A stretch of 64,000 nt of DNA from Hymenobacter nivis. GTDB lineage: Bacteria; Bacteroidota; Bacteroidia; Cytophagales; Hymenobacteraceae. This document shows, piece after piece, positions 41,599 to 50,426 of the stretch (its first letter is position 1; the number at the start of each line of letters is the position of its first letter). A model generated the notes under the pieces. That model had not been told where the DNA came from and ran no database searches. It saw only the letters and a program-made list of their open reading frames with translations. The position numbers and the translations under genes were made by a program. The stretch lies in contig NZ_CP029145.1 of the NCBI RefSeq assembly GCF_003149515.1, positions 4,588,001 through 4,652,000 of the forward strand, written 5' to 3'.

Positions 41599-41931
41599 AT
41601 GGAAACTTATTACAATCCCGCCGACCTCAAGAAATTTGGCAACATTGGCGAGTTCCAGAAGGAATTCGCCGATAAATTCTTCGCTTACTACGGCGCCGTA
41701 TTTGCCGAAGGGGCCCTCACGGCCCGCGAAAAGTCGCTCATTGCCCTGGCCGTGGCCCACGCCGTGCAGTGCCCCTACTGCATTGACGCCTACTCGGCCG
41801 ACACGCTCGAAAAGGGCTGCACCGAGCCCGAAATGATGGAGGCCGTGCACGTGGCCGCCGCCATTCGCGGCGGCGCCACGCTGGTGCACGGCGTGCAGAT
41901 GATGAACAAAGTCAAGGAGTTATCGATGTAA
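41599..41931 (+). CDS. AhpD/carboxymuconolactone-decarboxylase-fold protein (arsenosugar-associated peroxidase-like)
   Basis: A 110-residue CMD-fold protein. The redox pair CPYC lies in AHAVQCPYCIDAYSADTL followed by a helix with EPEMMEAVHVAAAIRGG. This family, labelled as arsenosugar biosynthesis-associated peroxidase-like protein in databases (from memory), commonly sits next to arsS. A thiol peroxidase or thiol-exchange role is plausible; direct activity on arsenic is unproven. It begins 55 bp after the SDR stop and is followed by a hairpin repeat and then arsS. Confidence 0.88.
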   Translation: METYYNPADLKKFGNIGEFQKEFADKFFAYYGAVFAEGALTAREKSLIALAVAHAVQCPYCIDAYSADTLEKGCTEPEMMEAVHVAAAIRGGATLVHGVQMMNKVKELSM

Positions 41932-41952
41932 GCCAGTAGCGTAGACTTTGCA

Positions 41953-42010
41953 AGTCCGCGCGTCGAACGATTCACCACGTCCCCCGCGCGGACTCGCAGA
42001 GTCCGCGCTA
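41953..42010. repeat. GCGGACT/AGTCCGC hairpin repeat, copy 2, in the arsS leader
   Basis: AGTCCGCGCG (41953-41962) pairs perfectly with CGCGCGGACT (41985-41994), and a third AGTCCGCGCT copy (42000-42009) follows. The family is shared with 13049-13092. It separates the peroxidase-like gene from arsS by 85 bp and ends 7 bp before the arsS ATG, so it could influence arsS translation. Confidence 0.7.
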
Positions 42011-42016
42011 TTTTCC

Positions 42017-43066
42017 ATGATAAAATCTCTCAAAGCGACTGGCAACCAGCTCGCCGACTCGGCCTTTCAGCTCACCGTGCTGCGCCAGGAAGTAGTGGAC
42101 GTGCTGCACCTGCCGCCCTTCCACCAGAAAATGCGGGAGGCAGGGCTGTTTCCGCTGCGGCCGGTAGCCCCGGCGGTGCTGCAAATCAACGTGGGCAAGA
42201 TGTGCAACCAGGTTTGCAAGCACTGCCACGTGGATGCCGGTCCCGATCGCAAGGAAATCATGACCCGCGCCACGATGCAGCTCTGCCTCGACGTGCTGGC
42301 CCAAACCGATATTCCCACGGTGGACCTTACCGGTGGGGCCCCGGAGATGAACCCCGACTTCCGGTGGTTTGTGGAGGAAATCAGCAAGCTGGGCCGCAAA
42401 GTGCTGGTGCGTTGCAACCTGACCATCATCGTGGCCAATAAGAAGTACCACGACCTGCCCGATTTTTTCAAGCAGCACGGCGTGGAGGTGGCTAGCTCGC
42501 TGCCCTTCTACTCGGCCGACAAAACCGACCGCCAGCGCGGCGACGGCGTGTTTGCCGACTCCATCAAAGCCCTCAAAATGCTGAACGCCGTGGGCTACGG
42601 CCAGCCGGACAGCGGCCTGGTGCTGAACCTGGTGTACAACCCGGCTGGCGCCTTTATGCCGGGGCCCCAGGCGGCCTTGCAGCGGCAGTTCAAGCAGGCG
42701 CTGGCGAAAGATTTTGGCATCGTGTTCAACGACCTTTTCGCTATTACGAACCTGCCGGTTAGCCGCTTCCTGGACTACCTCGTGGAGTCGGGCAACTACG
42801 CGGGCTACATGGAAAAGCTGGTGAACGCCTTCAACCCTAGCGCTGCGGCCGGCGTGATGTGCCGCGACACCATTTCGGTGGGCTGGGACGGCGGCCTCTA
42901 CGACTGCGACTTCAACCAGATGCTTGACCTGCACGTGGCCAGCACCAGCCAGCACATCCGCGACTTCGACGCCGCGGCCCTGGCCCAGCGCCCCATCGTG
43001 GTCAACCAGCACTGCTACGGCTGCACGGCTGGCGCGGGCTCGAGCTGCGGCGGCACGGTAGCATAA
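42017..43066 (+). CDS. arsS: ArsS, arsenosugar biosynthesis radical SAM enzyme
   Basis: A 349-residue radical SAM enzyme that couples dimethylarsenite to a 5'-deoxyadenosyl group, the committing step to arsenosugars. The 4Fe-4S motif is C63-X3-C67-X2-C70 in MCNQVCKHCHVDAGPDR. TVDLTGGAPEMNP is the GGXP motif. The C-terminal DUF3641 part has MCRDTISVGWDGGLYDCDFN and ends with C333, C336 and C344 in CYGCTAGAGSSCGG, the Cys form of a site that is selenocysteine in some homologues. No in-frame TGA replaces a Cys. The ATG at 42017 begins the conserved N-terminus. It closes the operon starting at 37850. Confidence 0.95.
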   Translation: MIKSLKATGNQLADSAFQLTVLRQEVVDVLHLPPFHQKMREAGLFPLRPVAPAVLQINVGKMCNQVCKHCHVDAGPDRKEIMTRATMQLCLDVLAQTDIPTVDLTGGAPEMNPDFRWFVEEISKLGRKVLVRCNLTIIVANKKYHDLPDFFKQHGVEVASSLPFYSADKTDRQRGDGVFADSIKALKMLNAVGYGQPDSGLVLNLVYNPAGAFMPGPQAALQRQFKQALAKDFGIVFNDLFAITNLPVSRFLDYLVESGNYAGYMEKLVNAFNPSAAAGVMCRDTISVGWDGGLYDCDFNQMLDLHVASTSQHIRDFDAAALAQRPIVVNQHCYGCTAGAGSSCGGTVA

Positions 43067-43175
43067 GTGGACGGTGGTGAGAACGATGCTGCGCCACTGC
43101 TTATTCGCGGAGGCGCTGGGCACGGTTACTTGCCAACGATTTAGCTCAAACGTTGCAAACCAAGTTGATCGAAGC

Positions 43176-46100
43176 TTACTGGCTGCCCGCGGCGCTGCTG
43201 GATGCGCCGAGTCCCTTGCTGGGCTTTGCGGCTAACTGGCCGGCGGCCAGGGCCTTATAAATCACCTCCTGGATGCGGGTGCGGATGTTGTACTGGCGCA
43301 GCTTGTTGTTACCGGCGTCGGGGTACACGCGGTTCGATAGGAAGATGTAGAGGATTTGGTTGTCGGGGTCCATCCACACGCAGGTGCCGGTGAAGCCGGT
43401 GTGACCGAAGGTGCTGGCCGGGGCCAGGTTGCTGGTGGGGCCCTGGGGCTTGCTGGGGTCGCCATGGTCCCAGCCCAGACCGCGCTTATTGCCCGCCACC
43501 TGGGGCCGGGCAAACTCCGACACCACCGGCGTCTGGAAGTAGCGGGTGCCGCCGTAGTTGCCGTTTTGCAGGTCCATCTGCATCAGCACGGCCAGGTCGT
43601 TGGCGGTGGCGAAGAGGCCAGCGTGGCCGCCTACGCCGCCCACCAGGGCTGCCATCTGGTCGTGCACGGTGCCTTGCAGCTGCTCGTGGCGGTAATACGT
43701 ATCGTTCTCGGTGGGGGCAATGCAGCTTTTGGGGAAGCGCGTGAGCGGGTTGTACGTCAGGCTGCCCAGGCCCAGGGGCCGGTAGAAATTGGCTTGCAAA
43801 AACTCCTCAATGGGTTGCTTCAGCAGCTTCTCGCTCAGGCGCTTCATGATGAGAAAGCTGAGGTCGGAGTACTCCACCGGGTACTTGCCGTGCACCTTGG
43901 GCAGCAGCGACGAGCGCAGCGTCCAGGTCCACACCGAGTCGTCGGCGGCCTTTACGCTGTACTCGCCGGGGGCCACCTCGTTGGGAAAGTCAACTGATTT
44001 TTGGTCGGCGTAAAAGGTCGGCTTCAGCTTGCCGTCGCGCACAGTGCGCTCCCAGGTGGGAATGCCCGGCTTGAGGCCCGCCTGGTGCAGCAGCACGTCG
44101 CGCACGGTCATGTCGCGCTTGTTGGTGCGCTGCATTTCGGGCAGGTAAGTGGCTACTCTTTCGTCCAGGTTCAGGCGGCCCTGGTCTTTGAGGTACATGA
44201 TGGCCTGCAAAGTGCCGGCCACCTTGGTGACGGACGCCAGGTCGTACAACGTGCTGCTGGTCACGGGCTGCGACTGGTCGTAGGTGCAGTAGCCGTAGCT
44301 TTGGTCGAACACCACGGTGCCGTTTTTGGCCACCAGCACCTGGCAGCCGGGGGCGGCGGCGTAGGTCTGGCTTTCGAGGGCGATGTTGTCGATGCCGGCC
44401 AGCACGCGCGAGTCGAGGCCCTCGCTTTCGGGGGCGGCGTAGCGGAGGCGGTGCAGGTCGGGCGTAGCCAGGCCGGTGCCCACCGGCAGGGTCGGCGATA
44501 CGGTGACCGGCAGCTTGCCCCGCGCCGGCAGGGCCCCAAACAGTATCTGCGGCACCACCAGCTGGGCCGCGTAGTGGTCTTCGTAAGCGCAGACCAGCGT
44601 GCGGGCCCCCTCCAGGTACTTGAGGCCGTAGGCGTTACCCATGGCCACCACCACCGTTTTGATGCCTTTGGTGGCCTGGAGCTGCTTAAGGAATTTCAGG
44701 GCCCCGTCGCCCAGGCCGTAGCTGTGGCTGGGGGTGTTGTTCATCTGGTGCAGGCTCACTACCACCACGTTGTAAGGCTTCAAGCGCGGCAGCAGGCGGG
44801 CAAACGTGGAGTCGGGCGCGTAGCGGTCGGCCACGGCGTACACCGGGCCGGTCTGGTACTTGTTGAAAATAGTGGCGTAGGGCCCCTCGGCCGGCGTGCC
44901 GATGGTGATGGCCGCAATGCGCAGCGTATCAAGCCGCTGGAAGGGCAGGAGCTGGTCGTCGTTTTTTACTACCGTGGTGGCGTGCTCAAAAATGCGCTGG
45001 GCCAGCACGCGGGTGCTGGGCTGGTTCAGGCTGTCGTGCAGCACGGCTAGGTTCACGGGGCGGTAGTGGTTCAGCCCGGCCCAGTATTTGGCCCGCAGAA
45101 TTTTCTTCACCCGCAGGTCGAGGTCGGCCTGCTGCAATTTGCCCGCCGCCACGGCCTCCCTGATGCGGGTAAGCGCGGCCGGCACGTCTTCCGAAAACAG
45201 CAGTACATCGTTGCCCGCGGCCAGGGCCATGGCGTCCAGCTCACCGTCTTTGTAGAGCTTGCTCACGCTGCGCATGTTCAGTGCATCGGTGAACACCAGG
45301 CCTTTAAAGCCCATCTTGTCCTTCAGCAAGTCCGTAACCAGGGCGTGCGAGAGGGTGGTGGTTTTGGCGTTGGTTGTGTCGAAGAGTGGGATGTAGAGGT
45401 GGGCCACCATCGTGCCCATCACCCCGGCGTCGAACGCCTGCTGGAAGGGTACTAGGTCGACTTTCGTGAGCCGCGCCATGTCGGTATTGACGACCGGCAG
45501 GGCTACGTGCGAGTCGGTGTCGGTGTCGCCGTGTCCGGGGAAGTGCTTGGCCACGGCCATCACCCGGCTGTCCTGCAATCCCTTGATATACTGCACGCCC
45601 AGCGCCGCCACCCGGTCCTGGTTTTCGCCAAAGGCGCGGTTGCCAATCACCGGGTTGTTGGGGTTCGAGTTCACGTCGAGCACCGGTGCGAAGTTGATAT
45701 GCACGCCCAGCGCCCGCAGCTTGCGGGCAATGGCCTGGCCCATCTGGTACACGTACTGCGGGTCGTCGAGGGCCCCCAGCGTCATTTCCTTGGCGAAGTG
45801 GGCCGACGAGTCGAGGCGCATGTCGAGGCCCCACTCGGCGTCGGTGGCAATGAGCAGCGGCACCTTGGCGGCGGCCTGCAAGCGGTTGGTGAGCAAGGCT
45901 TGGCGCTTGGGGCCCCCTTGCAGAAACATCACCCCGCCCACGCCCTGGTTGCGCACCAGCCGCTCGATGCGGTCGGCGTGGGCCTTCTCGCGGTTCGAGT
46001 AGGCGGCCACCATGAAGAACTGGCCCAGGCGCTGATCAGGCGTAAGCGAGTTGAACACGCTGTCGACCCACGCCATTTCGAGGGGGGAGTTGGGCAGCGG

Positions 46101-46223
46101 GTCGGCCGGGAGCTTCCGCAAGCTGGCGAACGAGAGCAGCGTGCCCGCCGCTAGCAGTAGCGCCGCGAGGGCCAGCCAAACCGTGGTACGCAGCGGGCCC
46201 GGGGGGCGAAGGAAAAGCTTCAA
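43176..46223 (-). CDS. Fusion of GH3 beta-N-acetylglucosaminidase and serine hydrolase (beta-lactamase-like)
   Basis: A 1015-residue exported or membrane-anchored protein. A hydrophobic N-terminal segment (about 14-35) leads to a GH3 domain (about 45-400) with K226-H-F-P-G-H-G and nucleophile D313 in GLVFTDALNM. A GH3 C-terminal domain follows to about 600. Residues about 620-990 are a serine hydrolase/penicillin-binding-like domain with S664-V-T-K667 and YSDLSF. Similar fusions are widespread in Bacteroidota and likely act on peptidoglycan muropeptides. The start is TTG 46223, which gives a proper anchor; the nearest ATG begins inside the mature protein (MAWVDSVFNSLT). Confidence 0.9.
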   Translation of the reverse strand: MKLFLRPPGPLRTTVWLALAALLLAAGTLLSFASLRKLPADPLPNSPLEMAWVDSVFNSLTPDQRLGQFFMVAAYSNREKAHADRIERLVRNQGVGGVMFLQGGPKRQALLTNRLQAAAKVPLLIATDAEWGLDMRLDSSAHFAKEMTLGALDDPQYVYQMGQAIARKLRALGVHINFAPVLDVNSNPNNPVIGNRAFGENQDRVAALGVQYIKGLQDSRVMAVAKHFPGHGDTDTDSHVALPVVNTDMARLTKVDLVPFQQAFDAGVMGTMVAHLYIPLFDTTNAKTTTLSHALVTDLLKDKMGFKGLVFTDALNMRSVSKLYKDGELDAMALAAGNDVLLFSEDVPAALTRIREAVAAGKLQQADLDLRVKKILRAKYWAGLNHYRPVNLAVLHDSLNQPSTRVLAQRIFEHATTVVKNDDQLLPFQRLDTLRIAAITIGTPAEGPYATIFNKYQTGPVYAVADRYAPDSTFARLLPRLKPYNVVVVSLHQMNNTPSHSYGLGDGALKFLKQLQATKGIKTVVVAMGNAYGLKYLEGARTLVCAYEDHYAAQLVVPQILFGALPARGKLPVTVSPTLPVGTGLATPDLHRLRYAAPESEGLDSRVLAGIDNIALESQTYAAAPGCQVLVAKNGTVVFDQSYGYCTYDQSQPVTSSTLYDLASVTKVAGTLQAIMYLKDQGRLNLDERVATYLPEMQRTNKRDMTVRDVLLHQAGLKPGIPTWERTVRDGKLKPTFYADQKSVDFPNEVAPGEYSVKAADDSVWTWTLRSSLLPKVHGKYPVEYSDLSFLIMKRLSEKLLKQPIEEFLQANFYRPLGLGSLTYNPLTRFPKSCIAPTENDTYYRHEQLQGTVHDQMAALVGGVGGHAGLFATANDLAVLMQMDLQNGNYGGTRYFQTPVVSEFARPQVAGNKRGLGWDHGDPSKPQGPTSNLAPASTFGHTGFTGTCVWMDPDNQILYIFLSNRVYPDAGNNKLRQYNIRTRIQEVIYKALAAGQLAAKPSKGLGASSSAAGSQ

Positions 46224-46247
46224 GGGAAAACCGGGCCCCGGGGGCCG

Positions 46248-46255
46248 TACTTTTG
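46248..46255 (+). promoter_or_regulatory. Candidate -7 promoter box (TACTTTTG) in the mutL leader
   Basis: TACTTTTG matches TAnnTTTG and points to mutL, whose ATG is 274 bp downstream. The 298-bp divergent gap (46224-46521) otherwise contains no gene or clear repeat. Confidence 0.35.
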
Positions 46256-46521
46256 TCGTGGAAAGCTGCGGAACCGACGGAAGGGGTTTGGCCGTTCCAA
46301 ACCCGCCGCCTGCCCAGCCTTAACGGGGCAAAAATCGCTCCGAACCGGGCCGATTAGCGCGCCGCTGTTTGACCGCGAAGGTACGCAGAAACTACGGGGG
46401 GGTAGATTTAAATCGGCTCCCCGCCGCGTTGCTTTGCGCTGCCCGCCGGCTTTTTGCGTTGGCCCACCGGCTAATTTGCCCGCTTCTTTGTTTACCTGCT
46501 GGCCCCGGCCAGCCCCGCTCC

Positions 46522-48558
46522 ATGCCCGATATCATCCGCCTGCTTCCTGAGTACCTCGCCAACCAGATTGCGGCCGGCGAGGTAGTGCAGCGCCCCGCCT
46601 CGGTGGTGAAGGAGCTGCTGGAAAACGCCGTGGATGCCGGCGCCACCCAGGTGCAACTCATTGTGAAAGAGGCCGGCAAGCAGCTCGTGCAAGTCGTGGA
46701 CAACGGTACGGGCATGAGCCCCACCGACGCCCGCATGAGCCTGGAGCGCCACGCCACCAGCAAAATCCGCAGCACCGAAGACCTATTCCGCATCCGCACA
46801 CTAGGCTTCCGGGGTGAGGCCCTGGCCAGCATCGCGGCCGTAGCCCAGGTCGAAATCCGCACCAAGCAGCCCATGCAGGAAACCGGCTCGTTGCTGCTCG
46901 TGGAAGGCTCGCAGGTGACCAGCCAGCAGCCCACGGCCTGCCCCGACGGCACGAGCATCGCCGTGAAAAACCTGTTTTTCAACGTGCCCGCCCGCCGCAA
47001 CTTTCTCAAAAGCAACGCCGTGGAGATGCGCCACGTGCTCGACGAGTTTCAGCACGTGGCGCTGGCCAACCCGCAGGTGGGCTTCTCGCTGTTTCAGAAC
47101 GACTTGGAGGTGTTTGGGCTGCCAGCCGGCAAGCTCAGCCAGCGCATTGTGCAGCTGCTGGGCAATGGCTACAAGGAGCAGCTGGCCAACTGCGAGGAGG
47201 TGACGCCCTTCATTGCCGTGCGCGGCTACGTGGGCAAGCCCGAGTCGGCCAAAAAAAGCCGGGGTGACCAGTTTTTCTTCGTCAACAACCGTTTCATCCG
47301 CTCGGCCTACCTCAACCACGCTGTGCTGGCGGCCTACGAGGGCCTGCTCCCGCGCGATGCCCACCCGTTTTACGTGCTATTTCTGGAGCTGGACCCCAAG
47401 GCCATTGACATCAACGTGCACCCGACCAAGACGGAAATCAAGTTCGAAGACGAGAAAACGGTGTATGCTGTGGTGCGCTCGGCCGTGAAGCAGAGCCTAG
47501 GCCTGCACAACATCGCGCCCTCGCTGGACTTCGACGGCGATGTGAACTTTGCACCCATCCGGCCGCTGCGGGCCGGCAAGCCGGCCGCCGGGGCCTCGCG
47601 CTGGCTGCGCCCCGAGGACAACCTGCCCGCCGTGACGCCCGCCGACCGGAACGATTTTGCGGGGGGACCCGGCCTGGCCGGGGCCCCCGCCGCCCGGCCC
47701 ACGGCGGCTGGCTTCGCCAATTTCGACCCCGACACCCGCACCGACGGCTTTGCCCGCCAGGCCGCGCCGCGCCCCACCGAGCAGGCCCGGCGCGACCTTG
47801 AAGCTTTCTACCGCGAGCTGGGCCAGCCCTTGCGCACGGCCGACGATTTGCCCGCGGAGGACGCGGAGGCCACCACCGCGCCTGCGCCAGCCGGGGCCCC
47901 AGGGGCCCTGCCGCTGGCTTTCCCGGAAGACGACCCAAGCACCAAGCACCAGGCACCAGGCACCAACCTGCCCAGCCGCGAAGGGGGCCCCGGCCACCGC
48001 GCCGTGCAGGTGCAGCAGCGCTACGTGCTGGTGCCGGTGAAGTCGGGTGTGCTGCTGATTGACCAGGAGGCGGCCCGCGAGCGGATTCTCTACGAGCAGT
48101 ACGCGCAGGGCCTGGAGCGCGCCGACGGGGCCTCGCAGACGCTGCTATTTCCGCGCACGGTGAGCTTTTCGCCCGCCGATTTTGCGGTGCTGCGGGAGCT
48201 GACCGAGCCGCTGCATACGCTGGGCTTCCGCTTCGTCGAGTTTGGGCCCCACACCATTGCCGTGGAGGCCGTGCCCGCCGGCATGCCCGCCCAGGCCGAA
48301 AAGGAGCTGCTCGAAAGCCTGATTGAGCAGTTCCGCACCGCCGCCGGGCCCCTGCGCCTCGACCGCCACGAGGCCCTGGCGCGGGCCCTGGCCCGGCGCG
48401 TGGCCAGCAGCACCGCCGCCGCCCGCCTGCCCGACGCCGAGCTGAACGCCCTGGCCGACCGCCTGTTTGCCTGCCAGGTGCCCGGCTACACCCCCGACGG
48501 CCGCAAAACCCTGGTGCTGCTCGACGCCGCCCAGCTGGCCGACTTTTTCCGCTCCTAA
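46522..48558 (+). CDS. mutL: MutL, DNA mismatch repair protein
   Basis: A 678-residue MutL, the matchmaker between MutS and downstream repair steps. The N-terminal GHKL ATPase has IAAGEVVQRPASVVKELLEN, DNGTGM (60-65) and GFRGEALASI (95-104). A Pro/Ala-rich linker of about 150 residues (roughly 340-495) precedes the dimerisation domain. The metal-binding motif DQHA(X)2E(X)4E is represented by DQEAARERILYE from residue 514, with E in place of H. A 7-bp tandem repeat lies in the linker at 47937-47964. The ATG at 46522 (MPDIIRLLPEYLANQIAAGE) is the conserved start. Confidence 0.95.
   Translation: MPDIIRLLPEYLANQIAAGEVVQRPASVVKELLENAVDAGATQVQLIVKEAGKQLVQVVDNGTGMSPTDARMSLERHATSKIRSTEDLFRIRTLGFRGEALASIAAVAQVEIRTKQPMQETGSLLLVEGSQVTSQQPTACPDGTSIAVKNLFFNVPARRNFLKSNAVEMRHVLDEFQHVALANPQVGFSLFQNDLEVFGLPAGKLSQRIVQLLGNGYKEQLANCEEVTPFIAVRGYVGKPESAKKSRGDQFFFVNNRFIRSAYLNHAVLAAYEGLLPRDAHPFYVLFLELDPKAIDINVHPTKTEIKFEDEKTVYAVVRSAVKQSLGLHNIAPSLDFDGDVNFAPIRPLRAGKPAAGASRWLRPEDNLPAVTPADRNDFAGGPGLAGAPAARPTAAGFANFDPDTRTDGFARQAAPRPTEQARRDLEAFYRELGQPLRTADDLPAEDAEATTAPAPAGAPGALPLAFPEDDPSTKHQAPGTNLPSREGGPGHRAVQVQQRYVLVPVKSGVLLIDQEAARERILYEQYAQGLERADGASQTLLFPRTVSFSPADFAVLRELTEPLHTLGFRFVEFGPHTIAVEAVPAGMPAQAEKELLESLIEQFRTAAGPLRLDRHEALARALARRVASSTAAARLPDAELNALADRLFACQVPGYTPDGRKTLVLLDAAQLADFFRS
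47937..47964 (+). repeat. Heptanucleotide tandem repeat inside mutL
   Basis: Four adjacent 7-bp units: AAGCACC twice, then AGGCACC twice. They encode part of the linker near residues 472-481. Because 7 is not a multiple of 3, gain or loss of one unit would shift the frame before the C-terminal domain. Confidence 0.85.
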
Positions 48559-48603
48559 AACTCCGCTCGCGCCTGGTTCCGCCCGGGCGCTACTTTTACA
48601 TTC

Positions 48604-49398
48604 ATGTTCAACCTCACGCCCACCGTTCGCAACTTGCTCATTGCAAACGTTTTGTTATTAGTCATCAGCTCCAACCTGCTGCCGCAAGTTGTGCAGTACG
48701 GGGCCCTGTTTCCGGTGGGCTCGGTCTTCTTTCAGCCCTGGCAGTTCCTGACGTACATGTTTTTGCATGCTGGCTGGGGGCATTTGATTGGCAACATGTT
48801 CGGCCTCATCTCCTTCGGGCCCCTGCTGGAGCAGCGCTGGGGTGGGCAGCGGTTCCTGTTCTTCTGGCTGATTTGCGGCTTCGGCTCCGGCCTGCTCTAT
48901 GAGGGCGTGCGCGCTTACGAGCTGCGGCCCCTGACGGAGCTGCGCCGCGACCTGGTGCAAAACCCCACCGGCGGCGACTTTGCCGAGCTGGTGCGCACCG
49001 CCCGCGGCAGCGGCCCTTACGCCGCCGACGAAATGGCCCTGGCCGACGCACTGGTGCGCAGCCCCAACGACCCCACGCTGCGCGCCACCGTGGTGCAGGA
49101 AACCCAGAAATTGTACCAAACCGTGCTGGCCTCGCCCATGCTCGGCGCGTCGGGGGCCCTGTTCGGGGTGCTGTTCGCGTTTGCCTACTTGTTTCCGAAC
49201 ACCGAACTGATGCTGCTCTTTTTTCCGTTTCCCATCAAAGCCAAGTACTTTGTGTTTCTCTACGGTGCCTACGAGTTCTACAACGGCGTACACCGCACGC
49301 CCGGCGACAACGTGGCCCACTATGCCCACCTTGGCGGCCTGCTCGTCGGCTTTTTGGTGGTATATTACTGGGAGCGCGGCCGCGAGCGGTTCTATTAA
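48604..49398 (+). CDS. Rhomboid-family intramembrane serine protease
   Basis: A 264-residue membrane protein. The six-helix rhomboid core shows FLHAGWGHLIGNM near 53-65, the catalytic serine in GASGALFG and the histidine in AHLGGLLVGF. An additional soluble loop of about 75 residues (roughly 105-180, LRPLTELRRDLVQNPTGG) separates the early helices from the serine helix. Rhomboids cleave membrane proteins within the bilayer. Upstream, TACTTTTA (about 48591) is close to the promoter consensus. A second rhomboid gene begins 72 bp downstream. Confidence 0.9.
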   Translation: MFNLTPTVRNLLIANVLLLVISSNLLPQVVQYGALFPVGSVFFQPWQFLTYMFLHAGWGHLIGNMFGLISFGPLLEQRWGGQRFLFFWLICGFGSGLLYEGVRAYELRPLTELRRDLVQNPTGGDFAELVRTARGSGPYAADEMALADALVRSPNDPTLRATVVQETQKLYQTVLASPMLGASGALFGVLFAFAYLFPNTELMLLFFPFPIKAKYFVFLYGAYEFYNGVHRTPGDNVAHYAHLGGLLVGFLVVYYWERGRERFY

Positions 49399-49470
49399 CG
49401 TTAATCATTCATCCGGCTCCGGGGCTTTCCGGGCTGGGCACGTTGCCTAATTTATAAAATCTGCGATTTT

Positions 49471-50376
49471 ATGAGTGTTTTTCAAGAAATCCGCACCGCC
49501 TTCGACCGGCGCGACAACGCCCTGAACCAGTTGCTGCTGCTGAATGTACTGGTGTTTGCGGCCCTTATCATCCTGCACGCCGGCCTCACCATCGGTGGCG
49601 TGGGGGGCTTATATGAGCCGGTGCTGCGGCAGTTCGCCATGTCCTCGTCCTTGCCTGTACTGGCCCGCCACCCCTGGACGGTGCTCACTTACGCCTTCAC
49701 GCACGAGGGCTTCTTCCATATTTTATTCAACCTGCTGAACCTCTACTGGTTCGGCCAGATCATCCGCGAGTATTTGGGCAACCGCCGGCTCGTGAGCCTC
49801 TACGTGCTGGGGGCCCTGGCGGGGGGGCTAGTGTTCCTGCTGAGCTACAACTTCCTGCCCGCGTTTCGGCCGGGACTGGGCGCGTCGGTGGTGGGGGCCT
49901 CGGCCTCCGTCACGGCCATCATCGTGGCGGCGGCCACGCTGCTGCCCGACTTCACGTTTATGCTGATTTTTCTGGGGCCCGTCAAAATCAAGTGGATAGC
50001 GTTGGCCGTGGTGCTCATCTCGCTGGCCGGCATCAACGGCGGCAACCCCGGCGGCGAAATTACCCACCTCGGCGGGGCTCTGCTGGGCTTCGTGTTCGTC
50101 AAGCAACTCAAGGCCGGCCGCGACCTGGGCCGTCCCATCCAGGCCATCGGCGATTGGATAGGCAACCTGTTCAGCCGCCGGCCCAGCATGAGCGTCAGCA
50201 CCACCCGCCGCCCCGAGCCCGTGACGACCGCCGCCCGCGGGGCCCGTCCCGCCGCCGCTCCCGGCCAGCCCCACCCCGACGAGGTAGATTCTATCCTGGA
50301 AAAAATCTCCCGCTCCGGCTACGAGAGCCTATCTAAGGACGAGAAGCAGAAGCTATTCCGCGCCAGCCAGCAGTAG
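49471..50376 (+). CDS. Rhomboid-family protein, second copy
   Basis: A 301-residue protein. The membrane core has YAFTHEGFFHILFNLLNLYW, the serine in VVGASASVTAII and the histidine in EITHLGGALLGF, so the Ser-His pair is present, but the usual GXSG reads GASA. A soluble C-terminal tail of about 90 residues ends with VDSILEKISRSGYESLSKDE, a helical module common in Bacteroidota rhomboids of this type. It probably arose by divergence from an old pair, since identity to the first copy is low. Confidence 0.87.
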   Translation: MSVFQEIRTAFDRRDNALNQLLLLNVLVFAALIILHAGLTIGGVGGLYEPVLRQFAMSSSLPVLARHPWTVLTYAFTHEGFFHILFNLLNLYWFGQIIREYLGNRRLVSLYVLGALAGGLVFLLSYNFLPAFRPGLGASVVGASASVTAIIVAAATLLPDFTFMLIFLGPVKIKWIALAVVLISLAGINGGNPGGEITHLGGALLGFVFVKQLKAGRDLGRPIQAIGDWIGNLFSRRPSMSVSTTRRPEPVTTAARGARPAAAPGQPHPDEVDSILEKISRSGYESLSKDEKQKLFRASQQ

Positions 50377-50426
50377 GCAGAACGATGGTATTATGAGTAC
50401 AATCAAGCTAAGCCTTTAGGTCAGTC

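Noticed and set aside
42017..43066. Selenocysteine in ArsS
   Set aside because: The C-terminal positions are Cys codons and no in-frame TGA occurs before the natural end.
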